Positions 27,155 to 35,532 of a DNA stretch of 41,853 nt are shown one piece after another. Source of the stretch: SAR86 cluster bacterium (GTDB lineage: Bacteria; Pseudomonadota; Gammaproteobacteria; Pseudomonadales; Pseudohongiellaceae); the NCBI GenBank assembly GCA_002746215.1, contig NVWI01000006.1, forward strand, positions 101,284-143,136, in the 5' to 3' direction. The first letter of the stretch is position 1. Each line of letters begins with the position of its first letter. Under the pieces are notes generated by a model that saw only the letters and a list, made by a program, of their open reading frames with translations, was not told the origin of the DNA and made no database searches. A program made the translations under genes and the position numbers.

Positions 27155-27277
27155 ATAATTCAAGCTATCTATTTGATATTAAATAACTTAGAAGAATTTA
27201 TAAGTTTAGGATGTTGCTATAGGTGTTTCATTAGGGTGGAGTCAGTAGCGAATGAAACCTGAAACGATTAAACAATC

Positions 27278-27862
27278 TTACCCTGCCAAAACAATCTCAA
27301 GATACGCTTTATAATGAGGTCCGAACAATTGAGGGGCATGCTGTAGCGGCATTTTTACCCGCTCTGCAATTTCTTCGTCTGACAGCTCTCCGTTTGCTCT
27401 TCGTTGAGAGATTGAAGACCTTTCTTCTTCTGGAAGAAATAAGCTTAAAGCCCTCCAAAAAGCTATACCCTCAGATCTCATTCCCGCTGATTTAGGGCCT
27501 GGCGCTCCCATAACAATATCATCAAGAAGATAATTAAAATCCTCAGACGTACTTGCTGACTCTAAGGCATTATCAAAAAGATGCATCGCCTCTTTCATAA
27601 TAACTAACCTTTGCCAGCATTTATTATTACCTTCATCTCTAGCAAAAAAGATTATATTCACCCCTTGTGCGTAATTTATCTTTAAACGCCTAGGGTCTTC
27701 TACTGATAAGTAAAGCCCCCTCAGTACATCCGAGGTAAGCTTACCAGTACGCACTAGCATAGCTTTCTTGTCAGAATACTGTTGAGCTAACTTTAATATT
27801 TCAGTTTTTTTAACGTAGAATGGCAGGGTCTGCCGGTGATGATACAAATCCTTGTAAGACAT
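27278..27862 (-). CDS. Protein of unknown function (194 aa), second gene of a two-gene cassette
   Basis: Soluble-looking protein of 194 residues with no signal peptide or membrane helix. I do not recognise a firm family. The stretch CWQRLVIMKEAMHLFDNALE resembles the helix that holds HExxH in ImmA/IrrE-like peptidases, but the first histidine is lysine, so a zinc site is not intact. A helical C-terminus SDEEIAERVKMPLQHAPQLF could be DNA- or partner-binding. It starts 18 bases after a 61-residue gene on the same strand, a toxin-antitoxin-like or phage-accessory spacing. No clear ribosome binding site, so translational coupling is possible. Confidence 0.65.
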   Translation of the reverse strand: MSYKDLYHHRQTLPFYVKKTEILKLAQQYSDKKAMLVRTGKLTSDVLRGLYLSVEDPRRLKINYAQGVNIIFFARDEGNNKCWQRLVIMKEAMHLFDNALESASTSEDFNYLLDDIVMGAPGPKSAGMRSEGIAFWRALSLFLPEEERSSISQRRANGELSDEEIAERVKMPLQHAPQLFGPHYKAYLEIVLAG

Positions 27863-27880
27863 CTAATTACAGAGATAAGA

Positions 27881-28066
27881 CTATACGTCAATAATCTCTG
27901 CTTCTCCCTGATCAAGCATAAGGTCGCCTACCACAGCATTAATCTGCTCAGCAATCTCTTCAGCTGTAACATCCCGATTTGAACCAGGAAATAGCTTTAA
28001 ATTAGTGACGCCTAACCCACCCTTACCGTAAAGAGTTTCTTTGGCTTGTTCTAATTGAGTTTTCAC
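27881..28066 (-). CDS. Small acidic protein of unknown function (61 aa)
   Basis: First gene of the two-gene cassette. It starts with GTG at 28066 preceded by TAGGGA at good spacing. The protein has a helical N-terminus (TQLEQAKETLYGKGG), a central NLKLFPGSNRDVTAEEIAEQ block and an acidic C-terminus. No family recognised. Size and charge would fit an antitoxin or a small partner of the next protein, but there is no direct evidence. Confidence 0.6.
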   Translation of the reverse strand: MKTQLEQAKETLYGKGGLGVTNLKLFPGSNRDVTAEEIAEQINAVVGDLMLDQGEAEIIDV

Positions 28067-28422
28067 GTTTGTTCCCTAAAGTGTGGTTATCTTCCTACCC
28101 CTTAAATGGTGACAAAACAGCCAATATCAATAGATATTACAACTATTAACGACAGGCTGTTTAAACAACATTAGGGATTTGTGGCGATTGTACACACTAT
28201 GTGTTGTTTTGTGCAACAGTCTGAGGATGACTGATAAAGTACGATAACTACCAATAATGTATATGTATAGCTCCATACGGAGGTTTTAGAAGGTACAGTT
28301 ATTTTAATCTTAATGTGAGCAATATCAACAAAATGCTCTAATTTCAAATAATATCCCCTACTCTCTCCCCTCCCCCTCTTCCCGGCAGCTCTTACCCTTC
28401 ACCTCAATGCTATCATTGATCT
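28067..28422. other. Intergenic region between divergent accessory genes, with inverted repeats
   Basis: 356 bases with no supportable gene. AAACAGCC (near 28114) and GGCTGTTT (near 28155) are exact inverted repeats, and ACACACTATGTGT (28192-28204) is a short palindrome that could be a regulator site. A pyrimidine-rich run (about 28360-28380) precedes the SRAP gene. No CTGT-N8-ACAG LexA box is seen. Confidence 0.5.
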
Positions 28423-29082
28423 ATGTGTGGCCGTTTCCAGCTCAAACAAGATAGTAAATCCGACACCCTATTAAAAACACTTAATGTAAAGGGCCAGGCT
28501 AAATATGCCGATGATATAGCCCCTGGTGCCGCTATTTCCTTTATCCATATTAATTTAGCTTTAGATACTGCCATTTGGTGGTTATTACTAGACAACGAAT
28601 CACTAAAGCCCAACTATAAATACTCTTCTTTTAATTCACGCTCTGACAAGCTTAATCAGCCCCGCTCAATCGCCTATAAACCCTTCCGTGAATCACGCTG
28701 TATTATCCCTGCCAGTGCTTTTGTTGAAGGTCTGGGTGATAAGCTTACTTACCATCAAATTGAGCTGGAAGACCAGGCCATAGCCTTTGGTGGGTTATTC
28801 AAAGAACATGTGAATCATGACACTGGTGAAATAGTTTACTCAGCTTCCATAATCACATTGCCACCTCTTCAGAAATGGGCGAATATACATCCCAAGTCCA
28901 TACCCTTGATGTTGGACTTCAATAACAAGAATTTAATCGACAAGTGACTTGATCCCGACTTCAAAGACGTTGAATCATTCAACGACATACTGGAGCCAGC
29001 GATACACCAGACGCAGCGCGTCACCCCTATAGATAAACCCAGTAAATGGAATCCTATTGGAGAGAGCTACTTGATTTCCTGA
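28423..29082 (+). pseudogene. SRAP-family (HMCES/YedK-like) protein gene with an in-frame TGA
   Basis: SRAP proteins form a covalent thiazolidine with abasic sites in single-stranded DNA. Residues known from YedK are in place: C2 in MCGRF, N71 and R73 in FNSRS, E102 in PASAFVEG and H156 in IHPKSIPLML. Translation stops at TGA (28945-28947, codon 175), exactly where the family usually has tryptophan. The frame then continues for 44 codons (LDPDFKDVESFNDIL...) to TGA at 29080-29082, giving the normal family length of about 219. So it is a single nonsense mutation, a readthrough case or a base error. The active site lies before the stop. It precedes umuD by 11 bases. Confidence 0.8.
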
Positions 29083-29093
29083 CCAGGTGAATC

Positions 29094-29525
29094 ATGCAAG
29101 TTACTTTATTAAAGCCAAGAGAAGCACTGTCTTACCAACCCCTCCCCCTATATAGCTCAAGTGTTCCTGCTGGCTTTCCTTCTCCGGCGGATGACTATAT
29201 TGAGGACTCACTAGATTTAAATGAGTATCTAATAAAACACCCTTCATCAACGTTCTTTGCCAGAGCTTCAGGCTTATCAATGGTAAATGCTGGAATCATG
29301 GACAATGCTTTGTTGGTGGTAGATAGGTCAATTGATCCGCAACATGAAGACATCGTCATTGCTGCGGTTGATGGGGAATTAACCTGTAAGATTCTTGATA
29401 AACAAGCCTCAGTTCTCAGGGCGGCTAATATCAGTTTCGCCCCTATCCCAATCAGCGAAGAAACAGACTGTATCATTCAAGGTGTAGTGACTCATGTCAT
29501 CAATAAACTATGTACGCGCTCGTAG
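29094..29525 (+). CDS. umuD: SOS mutagenesis protein UmuD
   Basis: LexA-like self-cleaving subunit of DNA polymerase V; 143 residues. The cleavage bond A26-G27 is in VPAGFPSP. The catalytic serine is S62 in ASGLSMVNAGI and the lysine K99 in GELTCKILD. AGGTGA lies eight bases before the ATG. It follows the SRAP gene and overlaps umuC by 16 bases, so translation is coupled. No LexA box is obvious in front of it. Confidence 0.95.
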   Translation: MQVTLLKPREALSYQPLPLYSSSVPAGFPSPADDYIEDSLDLNEYLIKHPSSTFFARASGLSMVNAGIMDNALLVVDRSIDPQHEDIVIAAVDGELTCKILDKQASVLRAANISFAPIPISEETDCIIQGVVTHVINKLCTRS

Positions 29526-30757
29526 ACTGCAATACTTTTTACGCCTCCTGTGAGTCCATCTTCCGTCCGGATCTGGAAGGCAAACCCATCGTGGTGCTAT
29601 CCAACAATGACGGTTGCGTGATTTCCCTAAATACTGAGGCCAAGGCTTTTAATATCCCTAGTTACGTTCCTTTTTACCAAGTCAGAGATGAGATAGAAAA
29701 GAACAACGTTCATATATTTTCCAGCAACTATGAGCTGTACGGTGATATCTCAGCCCGTGTGATGAATCTACTCAAACCTTACAGCACTGAAATGGAAGTG
29801 TACTCAATTGATGAAGCCTTTCTCCGGCTCCCAAGAGTTGATTACCAGGAACACAGTAAAGCCATGAAAGATATGCTTTGGCAGAATGTAAGGATGCCTG
29901 TATGTGTAGGAGTAGCACCAACCAAGACGCTGGCGAAATTAGCTAATCATGCCGCCAAGAAAATGAAACATTTTAATGGTGTTTGTGTACTGGATGAGCC
30001 GCATAAGTGGGAATGGGTATTGGCTCGAATCACTACAGATAAACTATGGGGAGTGGGCAAGAGAATATGTGAAAGGCTTCATCACCTGGGTATTCATAAT
30101 GCCCTTCAACTGGCACAGGCTAATTCTAAGTATTTGAGGAAGCATTTCAGTGTTGTACTGGAACGTACTGCTAGAGAATTAAATGGCGAACCCTGCCTTG
30201 ATCTGAACTTAGACCCTGCCCCACGTAAAGAGATTATTTGCACCCGGAGCTTCAGCTATAAGATCACTGAACTCCATGAGCTTCAGCAAGCAATAAGCCT
30301 TTATGCTTCACGCGCCTGTGAGAAGCTACGTAGCCAAAACGGATTGACTCAAACCATCTGGGTATACCTTGAGAGTTTTGATAAGAGAATAGGACATTAT
30401 TCCCCCCATAGAGTGATTTCCCTGCCTCACTTGACCAATGACACTAGATTCATCTCTAGCGCTGCTTCCAAGGCGTTAATTAACCTGTTTAAGCCTGATA
30501 TCAGATACAAGAAATGTGGAATAGGGTTGCTGGATGTTAGAACCAAGAAATACGAGCAAGGAGACTTCTTCAACCCACAACAAACAGAGCATTCAAGGCA
30601 ACTAATGACAGTGCTTGATAAAGTAAACAGGCGCTATGGTAAGCACACAATGAAACTGGCTAATACTGGCATTCAACCTAAGTGGTCAATGAAACGGGAT
30701 TATATGTCCCCACGCTACTCAACTAGATGGAGAGATATACCAATAGCAAGATGTTAG
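29510..30757 (+). CDS. umuC: DNA polymerase V catalytic subunit UmuC
   Basis: Y-family translesion polymerase of 415 residues. MYALVDCNTFYASCESIFRP carries the first catalytic aspartate and VYSIDEAFLRL the second acidic pair. The steric gate region, the little-finger domain and the C-terminal SMKRDYMSPRYSTRW with the UmuC-specific tail are complete. It overlaps umuD by 16 bases. The gene looks intact and functional despite the TGA in the preceding SRAP gene. Confidence 0.96.
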   Translation: MYALVDCNTFYASCESIFRPDLEGKPIVVLSNNDGCVISLNTEAKAFNIPSYVPFYQVRDEIEKNNVHIFSSNYELYGDISARVMNLLKPYSTEMEVYSIDEAFLRLPRVDYQEHSKAMKDMLWQNVRMPVCVGVAPTKTLAKLANHAAKKMKHFNGVCVLDEPHKWEWVLARITTDKLWGVGKRICERLHHLGIHNALQLAQANSKYLRKHFSVVLERTARELNGEPCLDLNLDPAPRKEIICTRSFSYKITELHELQQAISLYASRACEKLRSQNGLTQTIWVYLESFDKRIGHYSPHRVISLPHLTNDTRFISSAASKALINLFKPDIRYKKCGIGLLDVRTKKYEQGDFFNPQQTEHSRQLMTVLDKVNRRYGKHTMKLANTGIQPKWSMKRDYMSPRYSTRWRDIPIARC

Positions 30758-31090
30758 CTGGCAAATAAGCTTGCACAATTATGAAAGAGGACTATATTGA
30801 TAGTACGTCGGGCGGCCAGCTAACCCCATAAGACGAAGCCGACTCAACGTGGCAAAAGTTACTATAGAGCTCGGATCGCCTGACTTCATTCTTAGCTAGT
30901 ACCATCTAACCCTCTTCAAGTTTATAACGCATTGCAACTTCATGTGAACAGTTACAATCGTCAATTAACTCCCCTCTACTCACTAAGAAATGGAGGCTAT
31001 TTTGCTAACCAATAAAATGCTAGACATATCATTTAGCTATAAATACTATCTATGTCGTGCTTTCATAATAGGAATAAAAAAGGATTATAA
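30758..31090. other. Intergenic region after umuC with a 10-bp inverted repeat
   Basis: 333 bases with no supportable gene. GTTAGCTGGC (30753-30762, overlapping the umuC stop) and GCCAGCTAAC (30815-30824) are perfect inverted repeats with a 52-base interior that contains GCAAATAAGCTTGC. It may be a transcript end or an element boundary. The remaining part is featureless. Confidence 0.5.
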
Positions 31091-32302
31091 ATGGACTTAA
31101 TTTATAAAAATGAAAAGCCTTTATTCAGAATCTCTCTTCTAATTTCAGTTATCTTTTGGATTTTGCTAATTGTCGGGACGTTTGGCATGGCGTTAATCTA
31201 CCTATTATTACTGTTTGTTTTTTATTTATTTGTTCAATCTGCCTTCATATCTCATTTAAAGGGTAACGGAGTAAAAGTAACACAAGAGCAGTACCCTGAT
31301 TTATACAACAACCTTACTAGCTGCTGCCAAAAACTTGATATCCAGGACATTCCTGATATTTATCTTTTGCGCACTGATTTTTTTAATGCCCTAGCAACTC
31401 GATTTCTAGGCAAAAATTTTATTGTGTTATTTACTGATGTTATAGATGCGCTTGAAAATCAGCCTGATGCGGTTACCTTTTATATTGGGCATGAGCTTGG
31501 TCATATTCACAGAAAGCATCTAACCTGGGGCATTGTCCTTGCTCCATCTTCAATCCTTCCACTTTTGGGGGCGGCTTACAGACGTGCTATGGAATACACC
31601 TGCGATAGGTACGGCACATACTGTTGCAATAATGAAAAAGATGTTGAAGCAGCGATAGCTACAATGGTAGCTGGTGATACACGTTGGAACTCTTTAAATG
31701 TAGAAAAATATATTGAACAGTCAAAACAAACCTCTGGGTTTTGGATGTCTTATCATGAATTAACAAATGATTACCCTTGGCTAAGTAAAAGGCTGGCAAC
31801 AGCATTAGCTTCGAAAAAGGGTTTTTCAGCTGAACACCCAAAGAGAAGTTTTTTTGCTTGGATTCTGGCTGCAATAACACTTAGGTTTGGTGCTGCTGGA
31901 GGGGGAGGGACAAATATACTTGTAACAATAGCCGTAATAGGAATTTTAGCCGCCGTTGCTTTACCTGCTTACCAAGACTATACAATTCGGGCTAGAAATG
32001 CCTCAGCTTTAATTGAAGGGATCAACATCCAAAACATAGCCGCAGATTATATTATAGCGAACCAGTCATTCCCCACGTCTCTTGCAGATTTGGGTTTAAC
32101 AATAGAACAGACAAGCAATGCTGAAATTGGTTATGAAATTGATATTTATGATGAAGGATTAATAGGAATTCTAATTGGTTATGACAACCAAGGTACTGGA
32201 CAATATATTATATTAGAACCATTAATTGAGGAGAGTACGTTGAACTGGACATGCTATGGTCAAAATTTAGATGACCAATATCTACCAACAGGCTGCCAAT
32301 GA
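31091..32302 (+). CDS. M48 metallopeptidase fused to a type IV pilin-like domain
   Basis: Membrane protein of 403 residues. Residues 12-55 contain two hydrophobic helices. The M48 peptidase part has H134-E-L-G-H138 and the third zinc ligand E168 in RAMEYTCDRYG. After a linker and GGGG (270-273) comes ILVTIAVIGILAAVALPAYQ, the hydrophobic N-terminal helix of type IV pilins, then a pilin-like globular part with a C-terminal cysteine pair (WTC...LPTGC). The prepilin cleavage site is absent: position 5, normally Glu, is Asn and no G-F-T-L-I-E motif is seen. So the pilin helix is probably a fixed membrane anchor. The substrate and the role of the pilin part are unknown. Confidence 0.85.
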   Translation: MDLIYKNEKPLFRISLLISVIFWILLIVGTFGMALIYLLLLFVFYLFVQSAFISHLKGNGVKVTQEQYPDLYNNLTSCCQKLDIQDIPDIYLLRTDFFNALATRFLGKNFIVLFTDVIDALENQPDAVTFYIGHELGHIHRKHLTWGIVLAPSSILPLLGAAYRRAMEYTCDRYGTYCCNNEKDVEAAIATMVAGDTRWNSLNVEKYIEQSKQTSGFWMSYHELTNDYPWLSKRLATALASKKGFSAEHPKRSFFAWILAAITLRFGAAGGGGTNILVTIAVIGILAAVALPAYQDYTIRARNASALIEGINIQNIAADYIIANQSFPTSLADLGLTIEQTSNAEIGYEIDIYDEGLIGILIGYDNQGTGQYIILEPLIEESTLNWTCYGQNLDDQYLPTGCQ

Positions 32303-32390
32303 TATAGCACCTATGATTTAACCGTTTACCTTGCCACGCTTAATATTCGAACTAACGTTGCGACCCACGATAATTAACGACCATTTCATC

Positions 32391-32999
32391 TTATTTTTCG
32401 AGAACATAGCCAATCACGTCCATGCCGAGCCCTGTAACTTCGCCAGTTTGTTTAAATCCACACTTCTCTAACACGCTTGCAGATGCTGGATTATCAGCGG
32501 CAACTGCTGCCACAATTCTATCGCTAAGGTTATCTTCAAATGCTTTTGTACAAAGTGCTCGTGTTGCTTCAGTGGCATAGCCCTTATTCCAGTATTGCGG
32601 TAGAAAGGCATAGCCAATTTCAAGCATTGCTCTTGTATCAAAACCTTTCGGTGCTGATCCTCGATACCAATACCATTGATCTCTTTCGCCTTGCGCTCCT
32701 TTCACTACCTCTACAATTCTTAGTCCGTTCCTGCCAATAAATTCACCAGTCTCTTTCAAATAAATAGGCTGATGACCGATGCCTTCTTGCCGATATGAAT
32801 TGAGCTGATTATTTAGCCATGATTTTGCATGGGACAAAGGAATAGGTGGCTTAAGATTTGGATCGTTAATCACACCCGGCACATTATGAAAGTTATGAAT
32901 AAACTCTAGATCCGAGGCTTTAAAATATTTAAAAATTAACCTTTCAGATTCTAAAGGCAGCGTTTTTTCTGGAGCTGCATTGTTATATTTACCCGCCAT
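32391..32999 (-). CDS. GNAT-family N-acetyltransferase (RimJ/RimL-like)
   Basis: Cytoplasmic acetyl-CoA-dependent transferase of 202 residues. The N-terminal strand ESERLIFKYFKASDL and the acetyl-CoA loop in YWNKGYATEATRALCTKAFE are typical of the RimJ/L branch, followed by AAVAADNPASASVLEKCGF, the conserved C-terminal element. Substrate unknown; these enzymes often modify protein N-termini or small amines. Convergent with the peptidase-pilin gene. Confidence 0.87.
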   Translation of the reverse strand: MAGKYNNAAPEKTLPLESERLIFKYFKASDLEFIHNFHNVPGVINDPNLKPPIPLSHAKSWLNNQLNSYRQEGIGHQPIYLKETGEFIGRNGLRIVEVVKGAQGERDQWYWYRGSAPKGFDTRAMLEIGYAFLPQYWNKGYATEATRALCTKAFEDNLSDRIVAAVAADNPASASVLEKCGFKQTGEVTGLGMDVIGYVLEK

Positions 33000-33188
33000 T
33001 ACTCACCAAAACGACTATCTATTTAATAATACTCATCTATATTACATTCTATGGGTTAATTATTTAAATAATGGGCCTAAATCTGAAACATTTACACTTA
33101 TTTAGGATCTATTAAGTTAGCTGAGACAATAATATATCTGGGGTATTCCGAACTAAAAGCACTGCTACAAATGAGGAGCTTGGTTTCG

Positions 33189-34352
33189 ATGAAAGTAAAA
33201 ACCTTACAATTCAACATATTACGTAAAATTCTGCTTTGCCCGTTAATTTTATTACTTACCTCCTGTACGAGTATAGAACAGCCCGCTACAGTGGCTGACC
33301 TTGATTCAAGGCCTAACTTTCCCAATATTTTCTCTGAAAAACCACAGATGGTGTCATTAAATGACATCCACCAATTAAGCCCTGAGCAAGAACAAGAGTT
33401 TTTAACTTATTTCAACAATCCCGCTATTCAACTGATTGAGCAGCACCAGCGCTTGGCTAACTATCTCTTTGACAATAACTTCCTCTATGAATATGAAACT
33501 TATACCGCTTCGGAAGCACTAGCGCTTAACCGCGGAAATTGTATGTCTCTAGCAGTGGTCACTACAGCGCTAGCCAATCTAGCAAACATCCAAATTGATT
33601 ATCAGTTGATCAGCTCTTCCCCTGTCTTTCAATTAAGGGGCTCAGTCGCAAATAAAGGAGTACATATAAGAAGTCTGATTTATAAACCACAAGAAGATGA
33701 TTACTCAACGCCAACAGGGCTGAAAATTGATTATTTTCCATCTGACGATGGCGACTTTGTTGGAAATATATCCGATGATCAATATATCGCCCTGTATTAT
33801 CGTAATATTGCTGCGCAAAGGTTAACTGAAGAAAATTATTCAGATGCCTATTGGTACACAGTGGAATCAATGAAATATGACCCTTTAAGCCCAGATGCTT
33901 TTAACATGATGGCAATCACCTATAAACGCATTGGTGATCTTGCCAAGGCTGAAGAAATTTATCTTTACGGCATAGAGAAGGCTGATAATAAATTAACCTT
34001 GCTGAAAAACTATTACATTCTTTTAACTTCCCAGAACCGCTTACTCGAAGCCAGAGCTATAAATCGAAGACTCTTGGCAATGGACGACCCCAGCCCCATA
34101 CATTGGTTTAATGTAGCCAGAATTTCTTTCGACGCTAATGACTTTAATGGGGCTATTCGCTACTACAATCGAGCAATTGAAATAGCCCCCTATCTGCATG
34201 AAGCACACCTGGGTATTGCATTAAGCTATTATCATTTAGGTAGACTTAGAAGAGCGGAGAGAGCATTTAGTCGGGCAATAATTAATGTCAACGATACCTC
34301 TACAAAAGACCTGTACCAAGCCAAACTCAATGCCTTAAGAAGTTTTTTATAA
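33189..34352 (+). CDS. TPR lipoprotein with a transglutaminase-like N-terminal region
   Basis: Predicted outer-membrane or periplasmic lipoprotein of 387 residues. The ATG at 33189 is chosen because GAGGAG (33173-33178) lies at good spacing and overlaps the other candidate ATG at 33171. The signal peptide ends LLLTSC. Residues about 85-165 (ALNRGNCMSLAVVTTALANL, then GVHIRSLIYKP) resemble a transglutaminase/SirB1-like region with a Cys and a His. TPR repeats follow (for example AFNMMAITYKRIGDLAKAEE and HLGIALSYYHLGRLRRAERA). Function unknown; possible scaffold or envelope maintenance factor. Confidence 0.82.
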   Translation: MKVKTLQFNILRKILLCPLILLLTSCTSIEQPATVADLDSRPNFPNIFSEKPQMVSLNDIHQLSPEQEQEFLTYFNNPAIQLIEQHQRLANYLFDNNFLYEYETYTASEALALNRGNCMSLAVVTTALANLANIQIDYQLISSSPVFQLRGSVANKGVHIRSLIYKPQEDDYSTPTGLKIDYFPSDDGDFVGNISDDQYIALYYRNIAAQRLTEENYSDAYWYTVESMKYDPLSPDAFNMMAITYKRIGDLAKAEEIYLYGIEKADNKLTLLKNYYILLTSQNRLLEARAINRRLLAMDDPSPIHWFNVARISFDANDFNGAIRYYNRAIEIAPYLHEAHLGIALSYYHLGRLRRAERAFSRAIINVNDTSTKDLYQAKLNALRSFL

Positions 34353-34439
34353 GCTTAAGTGACCTTACTAGCCTCGCATTACAAATACTGATTAATTTAA
34401 TCATGCTGTTTTAATAAAGGCTTTAAGGTGATTTTTAGT

Positions 34440-34465
34440 GCCTGTTAAAATAGTAGCAGGCTTTT
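34440..34465 (+). terminator. Weak terminator-like hairpin after the TPR lipoprotein
   Basis: GCCTG (34440-34444) pairs with CAGGC (34457-34461) and is followed by four T. It lies 88 bases after the TPR stop and just before the convergent lysR end. Stem and U-run are short. Confidence 0.35.
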
Positions 34466-34480
34466 CATCAAACACTGTAT

Positions 34481-35371
34481 CTAACCGTTTTGTTTCTGTG
34501 CCCACTCTTCCAGGAATTCCAGAAATACTTTTAATTTTGAACTCACCCACTGCCTGCTGGGATATAACACATAAAGATAAATAGGCGCGATCTTAAAGTT
34601 TGGACAAACCTTTACAAGGGAGCCTCGATTAAGTTCCTCCTGGACTGCACCCACAGGCAATACACCAAGTCCCAAGCCGCCATGTATTGCATCTATACAG
34701 GCTTCTATATCATTAATCGTTATGCGGGTTTTGAAAGGGGGAAACTTGCTTTTACCTGCTGGCTTCAATAAATCCGTTGTCTCAAGGGAACCCAAACTAA
34801 TAAATGGTTGCTCGATAATTTGTTCAACCTTATTCAGGCCAGCTCGTGCTGCTACATATTCTGCGGAAGCAAAGATTCCCATCTCAACTTCCATAATTAA
34901 CTTACCCACCAAACTCGAATCTTTAAGCCTTGAATGGCTCACTCGAATCGCTAAATCAAAGCGTTCCCGAACAAGGTCAACAGCACGGCCACTCAAGAAG
35001 ACTTCTAACTCAATCTTGTTATATTTTTTTAAAAAAATATTAAACAGATCTTTAAACAGTATTCGACCTATACCTTCTGGAGCACTAATTCTCAACAAAC
35101 CCTGGGGCTCCGCGCTAAAAGTTTGCATAAACTCTTCAGCTTCAATAGCATTTTCTACGATCTGCTGACAGTAGTGAAAATATCCTTCGCCTGCTTCCGT
35201 CAGGGCGACAGTCCGAGTAGTGCGATTAAGCAATCGAGCGCCCAAATTCTCTTCCAGCTCAGATATCTTACTGCTGACAGTTGATTTCTCTATACCCAGC
35301 TCTTTTGCTGCTTTAGTAAAGCTTTGTAGCTCCGCTACTCTGGCAAAAATTAACAGTTTATTCAGATCCAT
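34481..35371 (-). CDS. LysR-family transcriptional regulator
   Basis: DNA-binding regulator of 296 residues with the N-terminal winged helix (LLIFARVAELQSFTKAAKEL, GIEKSTVSSKISELEENLGA) and a periplasmic-binding-fold effector domain. It diverges from the Tat-protein / FAD-oxidase / cytochrome c operon, and a perfect palindrome lies 14 bases upstream of its start. So it likely controls both directions in response to the operon's phenolic substrate or product. That link is inference from layout. Confidence 0.93.
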   Translation of the reverse strand: MDLNKLLIFARVAELQSFTKAAKELGIEKSTVSSKISELEENLGARLLNRTTRTVALTEAGEGYFHYCQQIVENAIEAEEFMQTFSAEPQGLLRISAPEGIGRILFKDLFNIFLKKYNKIELEVFLSGRAVDLVRERFDLAIRVSHSRLKDSSLVGKLIMEVEMGIFASAEYVAARAGLNKVEQIIEQPFISLGSLETTDLLKPAGKSKFPPFKTRITINDIEACIDAIHGGLGLGVLPVGAVQEELNRGSLVKVCPNFKIAPIYLYVLYPSRQWVSSKLKVFLEFLEEWAQKQNG

Positions 35372-35384
35372 TACATAATATTAT

Positions 35385-35402
35385 TGTTCGCTTGAGCGAA
35401 CA
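35385..35402. promoter_or_regulatory. Perfect palindrome, probable LysR-family operator
   Basis: TGTTCGCTTGAGCGAACA is an exact eight-base inverted repeat around TG. It contains the T-N11-A pattern typical of LysR-type sites. It lies in the 161-base divergent promoter region between the LysR gene and the oxidase operon, suited to autorepression and activation of the operon. Confidence 0.7.
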
Positions 35403-35532
35403 GTCTATTAATAATTTAGTCTATTGTAAATTACACAAGCACAATACAGAATACGCCCTAATTGCTTTACCTCACCAGTCTTTGGGTATACCTTGCTTTC
35501 ATTAGGGTACTAAAAAAGGAATCACTAAAACC

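Noticed and set aside
27225-27258. GTTTCATT / AATGAAAC inverted repeat after tRNA-Leu
   Set aside because: Eight pairs around an 18-base loop with no U-run; not enough for a terminator call.
27074-27262. Open frame starting MVELVDTPDSKSG
   Set aside because: It reads through tRNA-Leu; this is the usual false translation of a leucine tRNA.
28252-28275. Possible LexA box around ATGTATATGTATA
   Set aside because: The obligatory CTG...CAG ends are missing; only the AT core resembles a LexA site.
30753-30824. Possible integron attC site (GTTAGCT ... AGCTAAC)
   Set aside because: The core-like ends are in the reversed order for an attC site and there is no inner pair of boxes, integrase or cassette array.
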